From Pseudomonadota bacterium (lineage in GTDB: Bacteria; Pseudomonadota; Gammaproteobacteria; Burkholderiales; Thiobacteraceae), in the NCBI GenBank assembly GCA_021812385.1, contig JAKANO010000013.1, positions 1 through 64,000 of the forward strand: a stretch of DNA of 64,000 nucleotides. Direction: 5' to 3'. Below, piece by piece: positions 1 through 8,504 of the stretch (position 1 is its first letter; each line of letters opens with the position of its first letter). The notes under the pieces are model-generated. The model was not told the DNA's origin. It worked only from the letters and a program-made list of their open reading frames with translations, and did no database searches. The position numbers were made by a program, and so were the translations under genes.

Positions 1-1
1 C

Positions 2-472
2 CGCACCAATGTCGCCTTGCAGTCCAATGGTGGCGTGGCAACTGCGTCGAGCAGCATTAGTAATGGATTTGCAGCTGCGGGTGCGAATAATGGTGATCGC
101 AAGGGTATCAATTGGGGTGCGGGTGGTGGCTGGAATGACTCTACGGCGAATAGTTTCCCTGACTGGTTGCAAGTTGATTTTAGTGGCAGCAAGACCATAG
201 GCGAGATTGATGTGTTTAGCGTGCAGGACAACTACACCAACCCGATTGAACCGACCGAGACAACGGTCTTCACACGATATGGATTGACCGCATTCGATGT
301 GCAGTACTGGGATGGTGCGAATTGGGTCACGGTGCCAGGCGGCTCCATCAGTAGCAATAATCTGGTGTGGCGCAAGATCACCTTCCCGGCAGTCACGACC
401 GACCGGATTCGCGTGCTCGTGAATGGCGCACTCAATTCGTATAGCCGTATTACGGAAGTAGAAGCGTATTAG
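2..472 (+). CDS. C-terminal part of a discoidin (F5/8 type C) domain protein, 5' end outside the window
   Basis: The frame is open from the first bases, so the gene begins upstream of the window; about 156 residues are visible and end at a TAG-type stop at 472. The sequence has the look of an F5/8 type C (galactose-binding-like) jelly roll: an early R-T-N-V-A-L-Q-S-N-G-G stretch, N-G-D-R-K-G-I-N-W-G, W-L-Q-V-D-F, F-D-V-Q-Y-W and a final R-I-T-E-V-E-A-Y strand. Such domains bind glycans or cell surfaces and usually end large secreted proteins. The neighbouring acetyltransferase pair points to surface polysaccharide, but it is on the other strand, so a functional link is only inferred. What the missing N-terminal part does cannot be told from this window. 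Confidence 0.75.
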   Translation, partial: RTNVALQSNGGVATASSSISNGFAAAGANNGDRKGINWGAGGGWNDSTANSFPDWLQVDFSGSKTIGEIDVFSVQDNYTNPIEPTETTVFTRYGLTAFDVQYWDGANWVTVPGGSISSNNLVWRKITFPAVTTDRIRVLVNGALNSYSRITEVEAY

Positions 473-486
473 CGATGATGGGCTGT

Positions 487-1647
487 TTAAAGTAGTGCCG
501 GTAAAGCCTTTGCCGTGTATGTATAAAAGTGGCGGGATGACTCGTTAAGCTTGCCGGTCCCGGCGCGCAGAAATGTAAGCAGCGTTCCTGCCGCGATCTT
601 CTGGCCTGTTGAGCCCCAGTGGGTATCATCCGGCAGATAGACGTCCTGCTCCCCTTGGTGAATGGCAGAAATCAGCGTAAGGTCGAGGCGAGGCATGATC
701 CCGGGATATTGGTCAGACAGTGTCGATAGCCTGCTGGTATTTCGTAAATCTTTTTCGCCAATGAAATCAGCATAGGCTGTGAGTTTGTCTGGGGCTACCA
801 TCAGAACGAATTGGGTATATCCATTTGCTTCAACTTTATCGCGCATCATCTCAATGCCGCAGCCCATTTCTGCTAAGCGAATTTGTCGCCACTCGGCGAC
901 TTTACTTAAATCTGATTTATAAACCAACAGTGTTTTTTTGTTGATGCTGGAAAAGGGCGCCGGCCTAGATAATTTGACATTTGTGGCATCTGTGTATTCG
1001 TTTCCATTGATGATCCGTGATACGTTATGCCAAACATAACGAAATACCCATCCCAGTTTGATATCGCTCCAATCGGTTTTTCGTTCGACATGTAGGGCAA
1101 GATAATTTCTTTCATCTGGTTTTAACGGCATAGTTTGATAGAAACGTATAGAAGATGATTTCTTGCGCGAGGGCAGATCGGCTACTTTACAAGATTGAAT
1201 ACGCCTTATACGTTGAGGCAAGCTTCTCTCCACCCATTCGAGAATGAGGTATTTAGGTGGATTTTCATGGAAGAATTTACTTTCAAGAACTTGATCTAGT
1301 TTTGTTTTGCCAAAATCTAGAGTGGTCACTGACCAGCCGGTAGCTTTTACTAGATGATTTTGCCACTGATGGCGCGGCCGGGCATTAGAAAACGAGTCGC
1401 CCAAAACGACAACATCGTAGTAACGGTCATATCGCCCGATATCGAATAGCGGGTATTGAAACTCCAGTTGAGGTTTGTTCCAGCCGAATTCTTTTTCTGA
1501 GTACGATCCAATACGAGTTAGATCGCCATACAATGGCTGTAGATATACGCCTAAAGAAAACAATCCAAACGCTGGGATTAGCGCCAGCGCAAGCAGCCTC
1601 TTAACGTATCGATAGTGTGGATTAGAATTGGAAGTAGAGGAACTCAC
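487..1647 (-). CDS. AlgJ/AlgX-like SGNH-fold protein for polysaccharide O-acetylation
   Basis: This 386-residue protein has a membrane anchor at about residues 18-40 followed by a periplasmic SGNH-like domain: G-D-S-F-S at 83-87 gives the nucleophile block and D-D-T-H-W at 340-344 gives the catalytic Asp/His pair typical of the AlgJ/AlgX family. Family members receive acetyl groups from a partner MBOAT protein and transfer them to a polysaccharide in the periplasm. The start is GTG and lies 26 bp inside the end of the upstream MBOAT gene, which implies translational coupling. The gene is AT-rich compared with galE nearby, hinting that the pair was acquired. The polymer that is acetylated is unknown. 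Confidence 0.8.
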   Translation of the reverse strand: MSSSTSNSNPHYRYVKRLLALALIPAFGLFSLGVYLQPLYGDLTRIGSYSEKEFGWNKPQLEFQYPLFDIGRYDRYYDVVVLGDSFSNARPRHQWQNHLVKATGWSVTTLDFGKTKLDQVLESKFFHENPPKYLILEWVERSLPQRIRRIQSCKVADLPSRKKSSSIRFYQTMPLKPDERNYLALHVERKTDWSDIKLGWVFRYVWHNVSRIINGNEYTDATNVKLSRPAPFSSINKKTLLVYKSDLSKVAEWRQIRLAEMGCGIEMMRDKVEANGYTQFVLMVAPDKLTAYADFIGEKDLRNTSRLSTLSDQYPGIMPRLDLTLISAIHQGEQDVYLPDDTHWGSTGQKIAAGTLLTFLRAGTGKLNESSRHFYTYTAKALPALL

Positions 1648-3187
1648 TTACCTTCCCCATCTCTATCAAGGCATAGAATATACAAAATATTGTTGTACCT
1701 AACCAAAGAGTGTTGGGTTGCCAATGTAACCATCGACCCGGAGCAATTTCCTCTAGCGTGGGTTTGAAGGTTGCCATAATCTGCTGAGTATTAGGCGCAA
1801 ACCAGGCTATAGCCCAACAGACTGCAATCCATCCCATCGTTACGCCAGAACCCTGCCCCTCATTGATTGCTGGTAGTGACCCAAACCCAACGCCAATGTT
1901 AGTCATAAGCTGCACGATACGCCAGTGAAATAGGCTGCTTATTCCTCCGGGCAATGTCACGCCATTCAGACCCAACATGCCACTCAACACAGAAAGTGCT
2001 ACATTAAAACTTGTAGCACGAAAGAATACCCAGCCAACGACGATAGCAAGAAACGTTAGCGACATGCCAACAAATTTTCCAAACTTAGTGCTACGCTTTA
2101 AATCCTGCCCCAGTGCTTTACGCAATTGATGCCATGCATGGGTTATAACCAGGTAGATGCCATGCAATGCCCCCCAGATTACGAAAGTCCATCCGGCGCC
2201 ATGCCAAAGGCCACCTAGTAGCATGGTCGCCAACAGGTTGTGGTAGCGGCGAATCGGCCCCTTGCGGTTCCCTCCTAAAGGAAAATAGAGATAGTCGCGC
2301 AAGAAGCGCGACAGTGTTATGTGCCAACGTCTCCAAAACTCAATAATGTTTACTGCTTTATACGGCGAGTTGAAGTTGAGTGGCAACTTAACGCCGAATA
2401 GGCGAGAAATTCCAATGGCCATGTCGGAATAGCCAGAAAAATCAAAGTAAAGTTGAAAAGTATAGGCTAATGCACCACTCCATGCCTCCAAGAAAGTGAG
2501 TGTCCCGCCGTTGGTTGCGATTGTGAATATCGGATTAGCGAAGGGGGCAATGCCATCGGCTAGTACCACTTTTTTGAAAAGGCCTATGCTAAATATAGTA
2601 AGGCCGACAGACAGGTTTTCCCAATGTATTCGATAGGTGGTCGGTAGTGCGAATTGCGGCATCATTTCCTTGTGATGCAGCACCGGTCCGGCGATCAGGT
2701 GGGGGAAGTAGGTCACGAACAGACCATAGTGGATGAAGTTGGCTTCTTTCACTTCGCCGCGATAGGCGTCCACTAAAAACGCGATCTGGGTGAAGGTAAA
2801 GAAAGAGATGCCCAAGGGTAGGATGATAGGCTCAATTTGCCAGCCGAGATTCAACGCGGTGTTGGCATTTTCAACAAAAAAGTTGGCATATTTATAATAC
2901 CCAAGCAGGCTCAGGTTGGCGGTGATGCCTAGACTGAGAATCCACTTTTTGCGCCTGACATGTCCACGAGAAAGTTCCCTTGAGATCGCTGTGCCAATTG
3001 CGTAATTGAAGAAGATGGATGTAAGCAATAGGCCGACATAGGCCGGGCTCCACCAGCCATAGAAAAATATAGATGAGGCAAACAACCACAATGCAGCGAG
3101 AGGCCGGCTGTATCGGCCAATTTGGAAAAAGCCAAAAAAGGTGACCGGCAGAAATAGAAACAGAAATGCGTAGGAATTGAAAAGCAC
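1622..3187 (-). CDS. MBOAT family O-acetyltransferase, AlgI-like
   Basis: This 521-residue polytopic membrane protein has the AlgI/DltB-type MBOAT hallmarks: F-W-R-R-W-H at about 284-289 and the invariant W-H-G-A-G-W at about 328-333, whose His is the expected catalytic residue. Other landmarks are the early F-L-F-L-P-V stretch, a G-I-S-F-F-T-F segment and Y-F-D-F-S-G-Y-S-D-M-A. The usual length for the family is about 450-530 residues. It would pass acetyl groups from a cytoplasmic donor across the inner membrane to the AlgJ/AlgX-like partner whose gene overlaps its 3' end. Alginate genes are absent here, so the target is more likely an exopolysaccharide or peptidoglycan-linked glycan than alginate. 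Confidence 0.88.
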   Translation of the reverse strand: MLFNSYAFLFLFLPVTFFGFFQIGRYSRPLAALWLFASSIFFYGWWSPAYVGLLLTSIFFNYAIGTAISRELSRGHVRRKKWILSLGITANLSLLGYYKYANFFVENANTALNLGWQIEPIILPLGISFFTFTQIAFLVDAYRGEVKEANFIHYGLFVTYFPHLIAGPVLHHKEMMPQFALPTTYRIHWENLSVGLTIFSIGLFKKVVLADGIAPFANPIFTIATNGGTLTFLEAWSGALAYTFQLYFDFSGYSDMAIGISRLFGVKLPLNFNSPYKAVNIIEFWRRWHITLSRFLRDYLYFPLGGNRKGPIRRYHNLLATMLLGGLWHGAGWTFVIWGALHGIYLVITHAWHQLRKALGQDLKRSTKFGKFVGMSLTFLAIVVGWVFFRATSFNVALSVLSGMLGLNGVTLPGGISSLFHWRIVQLMTNIGVGFGSLPAINEGQGSGVTMGWIAVCWAIAWFAPNTQQIMATFKPTLEEIAPGRWLHWQPNTLWLGTTIFCIFYALIEMGKVSEFLYFQF

Positions 3188-3288
3188 GTTCGGTTCCTGA
3201 TGTAGAGATTGTTACGAATTTGCCCAGCGGGGATTATGCCAGCATTGACATCAAAATCGACTAAAAGCCTTCACGGGGTGAAAGCATC

Positions 3289-4380
3289 TCAACTATCCCG
3301 ATCCCACAAAGCCAATGCACATCCCAGCGCAAGATAAGGCCATAACTCAGCCACCAGATACGCCACCCCGCCGATATTGAAGAGCAGCTCCGGTTGCGTT
3401 GCGAGATCCGGTGCCCGTCCGGTAGCCGTTAGGAACGGCGCGCCATGCATGAGCTTGGCCAGGATGAAGGTGCTCAGCACGCCGGCTAGTAAGGGATAGG
3501 GCGGCGGCCGGGAGCGGAAATAGATTAAGGCAAGGGCGGAACCTGCGCCGAGTCCTAGGCCAAGCACCGCCTCCAATGACAACAGGCGCACCAAAAATTC
3601 CAGCTTGATGAGTAATGCCGCAGTCAAGAACTTGAGCAGAATCGCGCTGATGGTGAGGCTTAGCGCACCCGGTATCAAGCGTTGATCCGGTCGCAGCAAG
3701 CTCGCAATGAATAGGCTCACGCTGGCGATTTCCAGCGCGAATAGCAGCGAGAGGCTTGGTCTGAAACTCGCGGCGTCACTTTCCCAAAAAGGGGTGAAGC
3801 CCCCATGCAAACTGCCGGCGACTAGCCCGGGTTTTTGTAGGCTGAATTGCGCCAACACCCACAGTACGAGCAAAATCAGGCCGAGGTTGACGGCCCAGCC
3901 GGGCCGAAACCAATGGCGGCGTAGCGCGACTGCCCATGCGAAGAAGTGGCTATGCCTGGAGATGTATGGAGCCAAGCCTGCACCTAATGCAGCACCTGCG
4001 CTGTTTGCAAGAATATCAAGATTCGAAGCAACGCGCGTCGGCAAGAAAATTTGCAAACATTCCATGGCGGTGCTGAATGCCGCGCCGAGCAAACAAATGC
4101 TCAACCAATGCGCCAGGGAGTAGTGGCGGCGAAATATGGCGCGCGTTGCGCATAAGCCGAAGGGTACGTAGATGAAGATATTGGTGAGAAGGTCGATGCG
4201 CGAAATCGTGCGCGGCCAGGCGGCCCACAGAAACGATAAATCGAACAAGTGGGCGCTCTGCCAGGTGGATAGCGGATATAGGCTGCCGCTCGCCAACAGC
4301 GCGCTGTAGGTGAGGAAGAGTAGCACCCAGACTGAGCGTAGGTTAAGTGTTGAGGTCATGGGCTTGTGATTGAGTGACAT
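3289..4380 (-). CDS. VanZ family membrane protein
   Basis: A strongly hydrophobic protein of about 363 residues with many predicted membrane segments. The N-terminal half has the VanZ-like signature T-N-I-F-I-Y-V-P-F-G followed by L-Q-I-F-L-P-T-R-V-A-S-N-L-D-I-L-A-N-S, as in VanZ/teicoplanin-resistance-like domains found in many exopolysaccharide loci. I chose the ATG at 4380 (M-S-L-N-H-K); the ATG at 4359 is also possible. The open frame reaches upstream to 4410, but that part encodes only a dispersed GC-rich repeat and is unlikely to be translated. The function of these proteins in Gram-negative bacteria is unsettled. It lies downstream of galE on the same strand. Confidence 0.72.
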   Translation of the reverse strand: MSLNHKPMTSTLNLRSVWVLLFLTYSALLASGSLYPLSTWQSAHLFDLSFLWAAWPRTISRIDLLTNIFIYVPFGLCATRAIFRRHYSLAHWLSICLLGAAFSTAMECLQIFLPTRVASNLDILANSAGAALGAGLAPYISRHSHFFAWAVALRRHWFRPGWAVNLGLILLVLWVLAQFSLQKPGLVAGSLHGGFTPFWESDAASFRPSLSLLFALEIASVSLFIASLLRPDQRLIPGALSLTISAILLKFLTAALLIKLEFLVRLLSLEAVLGLGLGAGSALALIYFRSRPPPYPLLAGVLSTFILAKLMHGAPFLTATGRAPDLATQPELLFNIGGVAYLVAELWPYLALGCALALWDRDS

Positions 4381-4384
4381 GCTG

Positions 4385-4437
4385 GCCCGCTCCCCCAGCC
4401 CCTCTCCCACAAATGGGCGAGGGGAGTGCGGGGGTGC
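4385..4437. repeat. GC-rich palindromic repeat between galE and the VanZ-like gene
   Basis: A short inverted repeat with arms at 4399-4409 and 4414-4424 (10 of 11 pairs) separated by four bases. It matches the general look of small dispersed repeats of the type that read as P-S-P-L-P-H-L-W-E-R-G in translation. It could fold in the transcript just after galE and act as a weak terminator or RNA stabiliser. No T-run follows it. Confidence 0.5.
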
Positions 4438-4443
4438 GATGCA

Positions 4444-5430
4444 TTAGCGCTTGGCGAGTTTTTGTTCCCATTCCCAAGCGTGGGCGATGATGGTATCGAG
4501 CGAATCGTATTGCGGACGCCATCCCAATTCTGCACGCGCACGTCGGGCATCGGCCACCAGTCGCGGCGGATCGCCGGCACGGCGTGGCTGGTCGGTCACC
4601 GGAATGTTGCGCCCAGTCATGCGCTCGGCGGCGGCGATGACCTCCGCCACCGAGAAGCCGTTGCCGTTGCCGAGATTGTAAGCGCTGCTATTACGGCCTT
4701 GCATCAAGCCCTCGAGTGCCAAGCGATGCGCGCTGCACAGGTCTTCGACATGTACGTAATCGCGAATGCAGGTGCCGTCCGACGTGTCGTAATCGCGGCC
4801 GAACACCTTGATATCCGGCGCGCGGCCCGAGGCGGCGCGCAGCACCAGCGGGATCAAATGCGTTTCCGGTTCATGGCGCTCGCCCAGTTGGCCTTCTGGG
4901 TCGGCGCCTGCGGCATTGAAATAGCGCAAGCTCACCGATTTCAAATCATAAGCCTGATCGTAGTCGGACAAGATTTGCTCGACGATCCACTTGGTGCGGC
5001 CGTAGGGATTGATCGGTTCCTTGGAATGATCTTCGGGAATCGGCACGGTGTGCGGGTCGCCATACACGGCGGCGCTGGACGAAAAAATGAAGCGCTTGAT
5101 GCCGCGCGCGACCATCGCGTCGAGCAGGTTGAGCGTGTTGGTGACGTTGTTCTCGTAATACTTGGCCGGTTCCTTGACCGATTCGCCGACCTGGATGAAG
5201 GAGGCGAAGTGCATTACGGCGTCGAATTTCTGTTCTGCGAATAAGCGATCTAGCGCAGGTCTATCCGCCAAATCGGTGTGAATGAAATCGCCGCCGATGA
5301 CCGCATCGCGATAGCCGGTGGATAGATTATCGAGGGTAGTGACGCTGTAGCCTTGAGCGGCGAGCATCTTGACCATGTGGGAGCCGATATAGCCGGCGCC
5401 GCCGACGACGAGAACTCGGGGTGCAGTCAT
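4444..5430 (-). CDS. galE: UDP-glucose 4-epimerase
   Basis: A 328-residue extended SDR enzyme that interconverts UDP-glucose and UDP-galactose in the cytoplasm and so feeds galactose into surface glycans. The NAD-binding motif G-G-A-G-Y-I-G sits at residues 10-16, the catalytic S-S-S block at about 117-119 and Y-x-x-x-K at 143-147 (N-P-Y-G-R-T-K). The Y-F-N-A-A-G-A-D and R-D-Y-V-H-V-E-D-L motifs typical of GalE follow. Length is normal for the family. It may be cotranscribed with the VanZ-like gene downstream. Confidence 0.93.
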   Translation of the reverse strand: MTAPRVLVVGGAGYIGSHMVKMLAAQGYSVTTLDNLSTGYRDAVIGGDFIHTDLADRPALDRLFAEQKFDAVMHFASFIQVGESVKEPAKYYENNVTNTLNLLDAMVARGIKRFIFSSSAAVYGDPHTVPIPEDHSKEPINPYGRTKWIVEQILSDYDQAYDLKSVSLRYFNAAGADPEGQLGERHEPETHLIPLVLRAASGRAPDIKVFGRDYDTSDGTCIRDYVHVEDLCSAHRLALEGLMQGRNSSAYNLGNGNGFSVAEVIAAAERMTGRNIPVTDQPRRAGDPPRLVADARRARAELGWRPQYDSLDTIIAHAWEWEQKLAKR

Positions 5431-5535
5431 GTTGTTGGGTCTTTAAGATTTTAGAAGGTCGGGTGGATAGGATAGTGCAAGTTCCGGTATCCTTGCTACC
5501 AGTAACTAACAGTCTACATAAGATATCAGGGAGTT

Positions 5536-6504
5536 ATGTTGGCGGATTTCGATGTATTCAACGGCGACGCGGACGGCATTTGCGCCTTGCATCAACTGCG
5601 CTTGGCGGAGCCGCGCCAGGCGCAGCTCGTCACCGGCGTGAAGCGCGATATTGCGCTGCTCAAGCGCGTCACAGCCGGCCGCGGCGACCGCGTGACGGCG
5701 CTGGATATTTCGCTCAACAAGAATCGCGATGCGGTGCTGCGCTTGCTGGATGCGGGCGCCTCGGTGGCGTATTTCGATCACCACCAGGCCGACGACATTC
5801 CGGTGCATGCGAATTTTTTCGCGCATATCGATACCGGCGCCGAATGGTGCACCAGCCTGCTGGTGAATCGCCAGCTCGGCGGGCGGCATTTGATCTGGGC
5901 GGTGGTGGCGGCCTTCGGCGATAATCTGGCCGAGGCGGCGCGCGCCGCTGCCGCGCCGCTCGATTTGCCCCCCGCTGCGCTGCAAGAGTTGCAGGAGCTG
6001 GGCGAGTGCCTCAATTACAATGGCTATGGCGAGGCGGTGGAGGATTTGTATTTCGATCCGGCCGAGTTGTATCGGACGCTGCACGCCCATGTCGATCCCT
6101 TCAGCTTCATCCGCGAGGATCGCGCCTATCCGATTCTGAAAAACGGCTACACCGGCGATATGGCGCAGGCGCAAGCGGTCGCGCCCATGCACGAGAGCGC
6201 AACGGGGTCGATTTATTTGCTCCCGGATGCGGCGTGGAGCCGGCGCGTCTCGGGCGTGTTCGGCAATGCGCTGGCGACCGGCGCACCGCGGCGCGCGCAT
6301 GCGGTGCTGACGCAAAAAACCGCCGGCGGCTATCTGGTCAGCGTGCGCGCGCCGCTGGCGCTGAAGGCGGGTGCCGATGTGTTGTGCAGCCAATTCGAGA
6401 GCGGCGGCGGGCGCAAGAGCGCGGCCGGCATCAATCATCTGCCGGAGGCGGATATGGAGCGCTTTATTGCGGCTTTTGATCGGGCGTTTGCTGGAAAAGC
6501 ATGA
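5536..6504 (+). CDS. DHH/DHHA1 family phosphoesterase
   Basis: A 322-residue protein with the DHH phosphoesterase metal-binding motifs: N-G-D-A-D-G at 9-14 (motif I), L-D-I-S-L-N at 56-61 (motif II) and F-D-H-H at 80-83 (the DHH motif). Near the C-terminus G-G-G-R-K-S-A-A-G resembles the DHHA1 G-G-G-H loop, with Arg in place of His. Relatives hydrolyse short oligonucleotides, pAp or cyclic dinucleotides; which applies here is unknown. The next gene encodes an APS-kinase fusion, and removal of pAp would fit, but that is inference. The TGA stop coincides with the first bases of a hairpin repeat that follows. Confidence 0.8.
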   Translation: MLADFDVFNGDADGICALHQLRLAEPRQAQLVTGVKRDIALLKRVTAGRGDRVTALDISLNKNRDAVLRLLDAGASVAYFDHHQADDIPVHANFFAHIDTGAEWCTSLLVNRQLGGRHLIWAVVAAFGDNLAEAARAAAAPLDLPPAALQELQELGECLNYNGYGEAVEDLYFDPAELYRTLHAHVDPFSFIREDRAYPILKNGYTGDMAQAQAVAPMHESATGSIYLLPDAAWSRRVSGVFGNALATGAPRRAHAVLTQKTAGGYLVSVRAPLALKAGADVLCSQFESGGGRKSAAGINHLPEADMERFIAAFDRAFAGKA

Positions 6505-6586
6505 ACCGCGAAGAACGCAAAGGTGCGCGAAGGAATTCAAGCGCCAATGGGGTTTCCTTCGCGTACCTTTGCGTCCTTTGCGGTGA
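6503..6586. repeat. Palindromic repeat, type A (GCGAAGRACGCAAAGG family)
   Basis: A long near-perfect hairpin. The left arm starts at about 6504 with AACCGCGAAGAACGCAAAGG; the right arm ends at about 6585 with its reverse complement (CCTTTGCGTCCTTTGCGGT) and the loop is about 20 bases. It begins inside the TGA stop codon of the DHH gene and lies between that gene and the ATP-sulfurylase-like fusion gene. A second copy of the same family lies at about 8349-8433. In RNA it would form a strong stem but has no T-run. Confidence 0.8.
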
Positions 6587-6622
6587 AATGTTTATAGATG
6601 AACCCATGAGAACAATACCAAT

Positions 6623-8296
6623 ATGAACCAACTCATCCCCCCCTACGGCGGCACGCTTGTCGATTTAATGTCTGATGCGCGTCGCGCAACTGAACTGAAA
6701 ACCGAAGCTTTCGGCCTGCCATCGATCGATCTTGATCATGCGCAGTTATGCGATCTGGAACTGCTGCTCAACGGCGGCTTCTCGCCGCTGACGGGCTATC
6801 TGAGCCGTGCCGATTATCAAAGCGTAATTGCCGAGCAGCGCCTGGCCGACGGCACCTTCTGGCCCTGGCCGCTGGTGCTGCGCCTGTCGGACAAGCAGGC
6901 GCAATCGATTGCGCCCGGCCAACGTTTTGCGCTGCGCGATCCGGAAGGTTTCATGCCGGCGGTGTTGACGGTATCGGAGGTGTGGCCGGCCGACAGCGAT
7001 GTGGAAATGGCTGCGCTGGGTGAAACGCCGACTCTTGGCATGTGCGTCGGTGGCGCAGTGGAGGGCGTGGCCCTGCCGCCGCGCCACGATTTCATGGAGT
7101 TGCGCCTGACCCCCGCCGAGCTGCGCAAGCAGTTTCAAAAGCGCGGCTGGAAGCGTGTGATCGCCTACCAGACCAGCCATGTCATGCAACGCATGCACCA
7201 GGACTTCGCCTTGCAGGCCTCGCTCAGCCGCGACGCCAATTTGCTGCTGCACGGCATCGCCGGCATCCTGCCCAACAACGAAGTGGATTACTTCAGCCGG
7301 GTGCGCGCCAACGAAGCGGCGCTGAAACATTACCCGGCGGCATCGACGCTGCACGCGCTGCTGCCGCTGGCGGAAGCGGGCATCTCGCCGCGGCAGATTT
7401 GTCTGCGCGCCATTGTCGCGCGCAACCATGGCTGCACGCATTTGATCGTGGGCGGCGAAGATGCGGGCGCGGACAGCAGCGCGCATCGGCGCGGCATGGA
7501 TTTGGTGGGCGATGTGCTGGCGGAATCCGGTGCGGCGATGGAAGAGCTGGGCGTCGGCCTGGTGCCTTTCGAACGCATGGTGTATGTCGAAGACCGCGCG
7601 CAATTCTTGCCCGAGGACAGCGTGCCCCAGGGCGCGCGCGCTTTGGCTTTTCCCGCGACCGAGCTGCAACGCCGTTTGGATTATGCGCTGGAGGTGCCGG
7701 ACTGGTTCGCCTATGCGGACGTGATCGCGGAAATCCGCCGTGCCCACCCGCCGCGCAAGGCACAGGGCTTCTGCGTGTTTTGCACCGGGCTTTCCGGCGC
7801 CGGCAAGTCCACCATCGCCAAGGCGCTGCAAATCAAATTATTGGAAATGGGTGGACGGCAAGTGACGCTGCTCGACGGCGATGTGGTGCGCAAGCATCTT
7901 TCCAGCGAGCTGGGTTTTTCGCGCGAGCACCGCGATCTCAATATCCGGCGCATCGGCTATGTGGCGAGCGAGATCGTCAAGCATCGCGGCATCGCCATCT
8001 GCGCGCCGATTGCGCCTTACTCGGCCACGCGCCATGATGTGCGGCAGATGATCGAGCAATACGGCGGCTTCTTCGAGATTCACGTCGCCACACCCATCGA
8101 GACCTGCGAAGCGCGCGACCGCAAAGGCCTCTACGCCAAGGCGCGCGCCGGCTTGGTGAAGGAGTTCACCGGCGTGTCCGACCCGTATGAAATCCCGGAG
8201 AGCCCAGAGCTGGCCATCGACACCTCGAATGTCGGCGTGGACGAGGCCGTGCAGCGTATTTTGCTCAAGTTGGAGCGGGATGGTTATTTGCGCTGA
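6623..8296 (+). CDS. ATP-sulfurylase-like / adenylylsulfate kinase fusion with an altered sulfurylase active site
   Basis: This 557-residue protein has the Sat-CysC layout known from Aquifex. An ATP-sulfurylase-like part covers about residues 1-375, including the G-G-F-S-P-L-T-G-Y landmark at 51-59. An APS kinase covers about 380-557, with P-loop G-L-S-G-A-G-K-S-T at 388-396 and D-G-D-V-V-R-K-H-L at 417-425. The kinase half looks intact and should make PAPS from APS. The sulfurylase half departs from the family: the expected Q-T-R-N-P-x-H-R-A-H reads Q-T-S-H-V-M-Q-R-M-H at 183-192, and V-G-R-D-H-A-G reads V-G-G-E-D-A-G at 276-282. It may therefore be inactive as a sulfurylase or use another substrate. 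No sulfate-reduction or sulfotransferase gene is adjacent. Confidence 0.82.
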   Translation: MNQLIPPYGGTLVDLMSDARRATELKTEAFGLPSIDLDHAQLCDLELLLNGGFSPLTGYLSRADYQSVIAEQRLADGTFWPWPLVLRLSDKQAQSIAPGQRFALRDPEGFMPAVLTVSEVWPADSDVEMAALGETPTLGMCVGGAVEGVALPPRHDFMELRLTPAELRKQFQKRGWKRVIAYQTSHVMQRMHQDFALQASLSRDANLLLHGIAGILPNNEVDYFSRVRANEAALKHYPAASTLHALLPLAEAGISPRQICLRAIVARNHGCTHLIVGGEDAGADSSAHRRGMDLVGDVLAESGAAMEELGVGLVPFERMVYVEDRAQFLPEDSVPQGARALAFPATELQRRLDYALEVPDWFAYADVIAEIRRAHPPRKAQGFCVFCTGLSGAGKSTIAKALQIKLLEMGGRQVTLLDGDVVRKHLSSELGFSREHRDLNIRRIGYVASEIVKHRGIAICAPIAPYSATRHDVRQMIEQYGGFFEIHVATPIETCEARDRKGLYAKARAGLVKEFTGVSDPYEIPESPELAIDTSNVGVDEAVQRILLKLERDGYLR

Positions 8297-8302
8297 ATGC
8301 GA

Positions 8303-8487
8303 TTCACCACGGAGTACGCGGAGGACACGGAGTAAAGCAAAAACATTAAACCGCGAAGGACGCAAAGGTACGCGAAGGAAATCTTAATCGGTTTCCCTTG
8401 CGTACCTTTGCGTCCTTTGCGTCCTTTGCGTTTATCGCTTTTCGATCTTGAACTTTACTCCGTGTCCTCCGCGTACTCCGTGGTGAA
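8303..8487. repeat. Composite nested palindrome: type A hairpin inside the loop of a type B hairpin
   Basis: The outer arms at 8303-8337 and about 8453-8487 are perfect 35-bp reverse complements beginning TTCACCACGGAGTACGCGG (type B). Between them, at about 8349-8433, sits a complete type A hairpin of the same family as that at 6503-6586, with an extra CGTCCTTTG unit in its right arm. It starts seven bases after the stop codon of the fusion gene and fills most of the gap before the convergent potD gene. No gene is seen in this stretch; it may act as a bidirectional terminator. Confidence 0.85.
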
Positions 8488-8504
8488 AACTAGATTTTGA
8501 GCTT

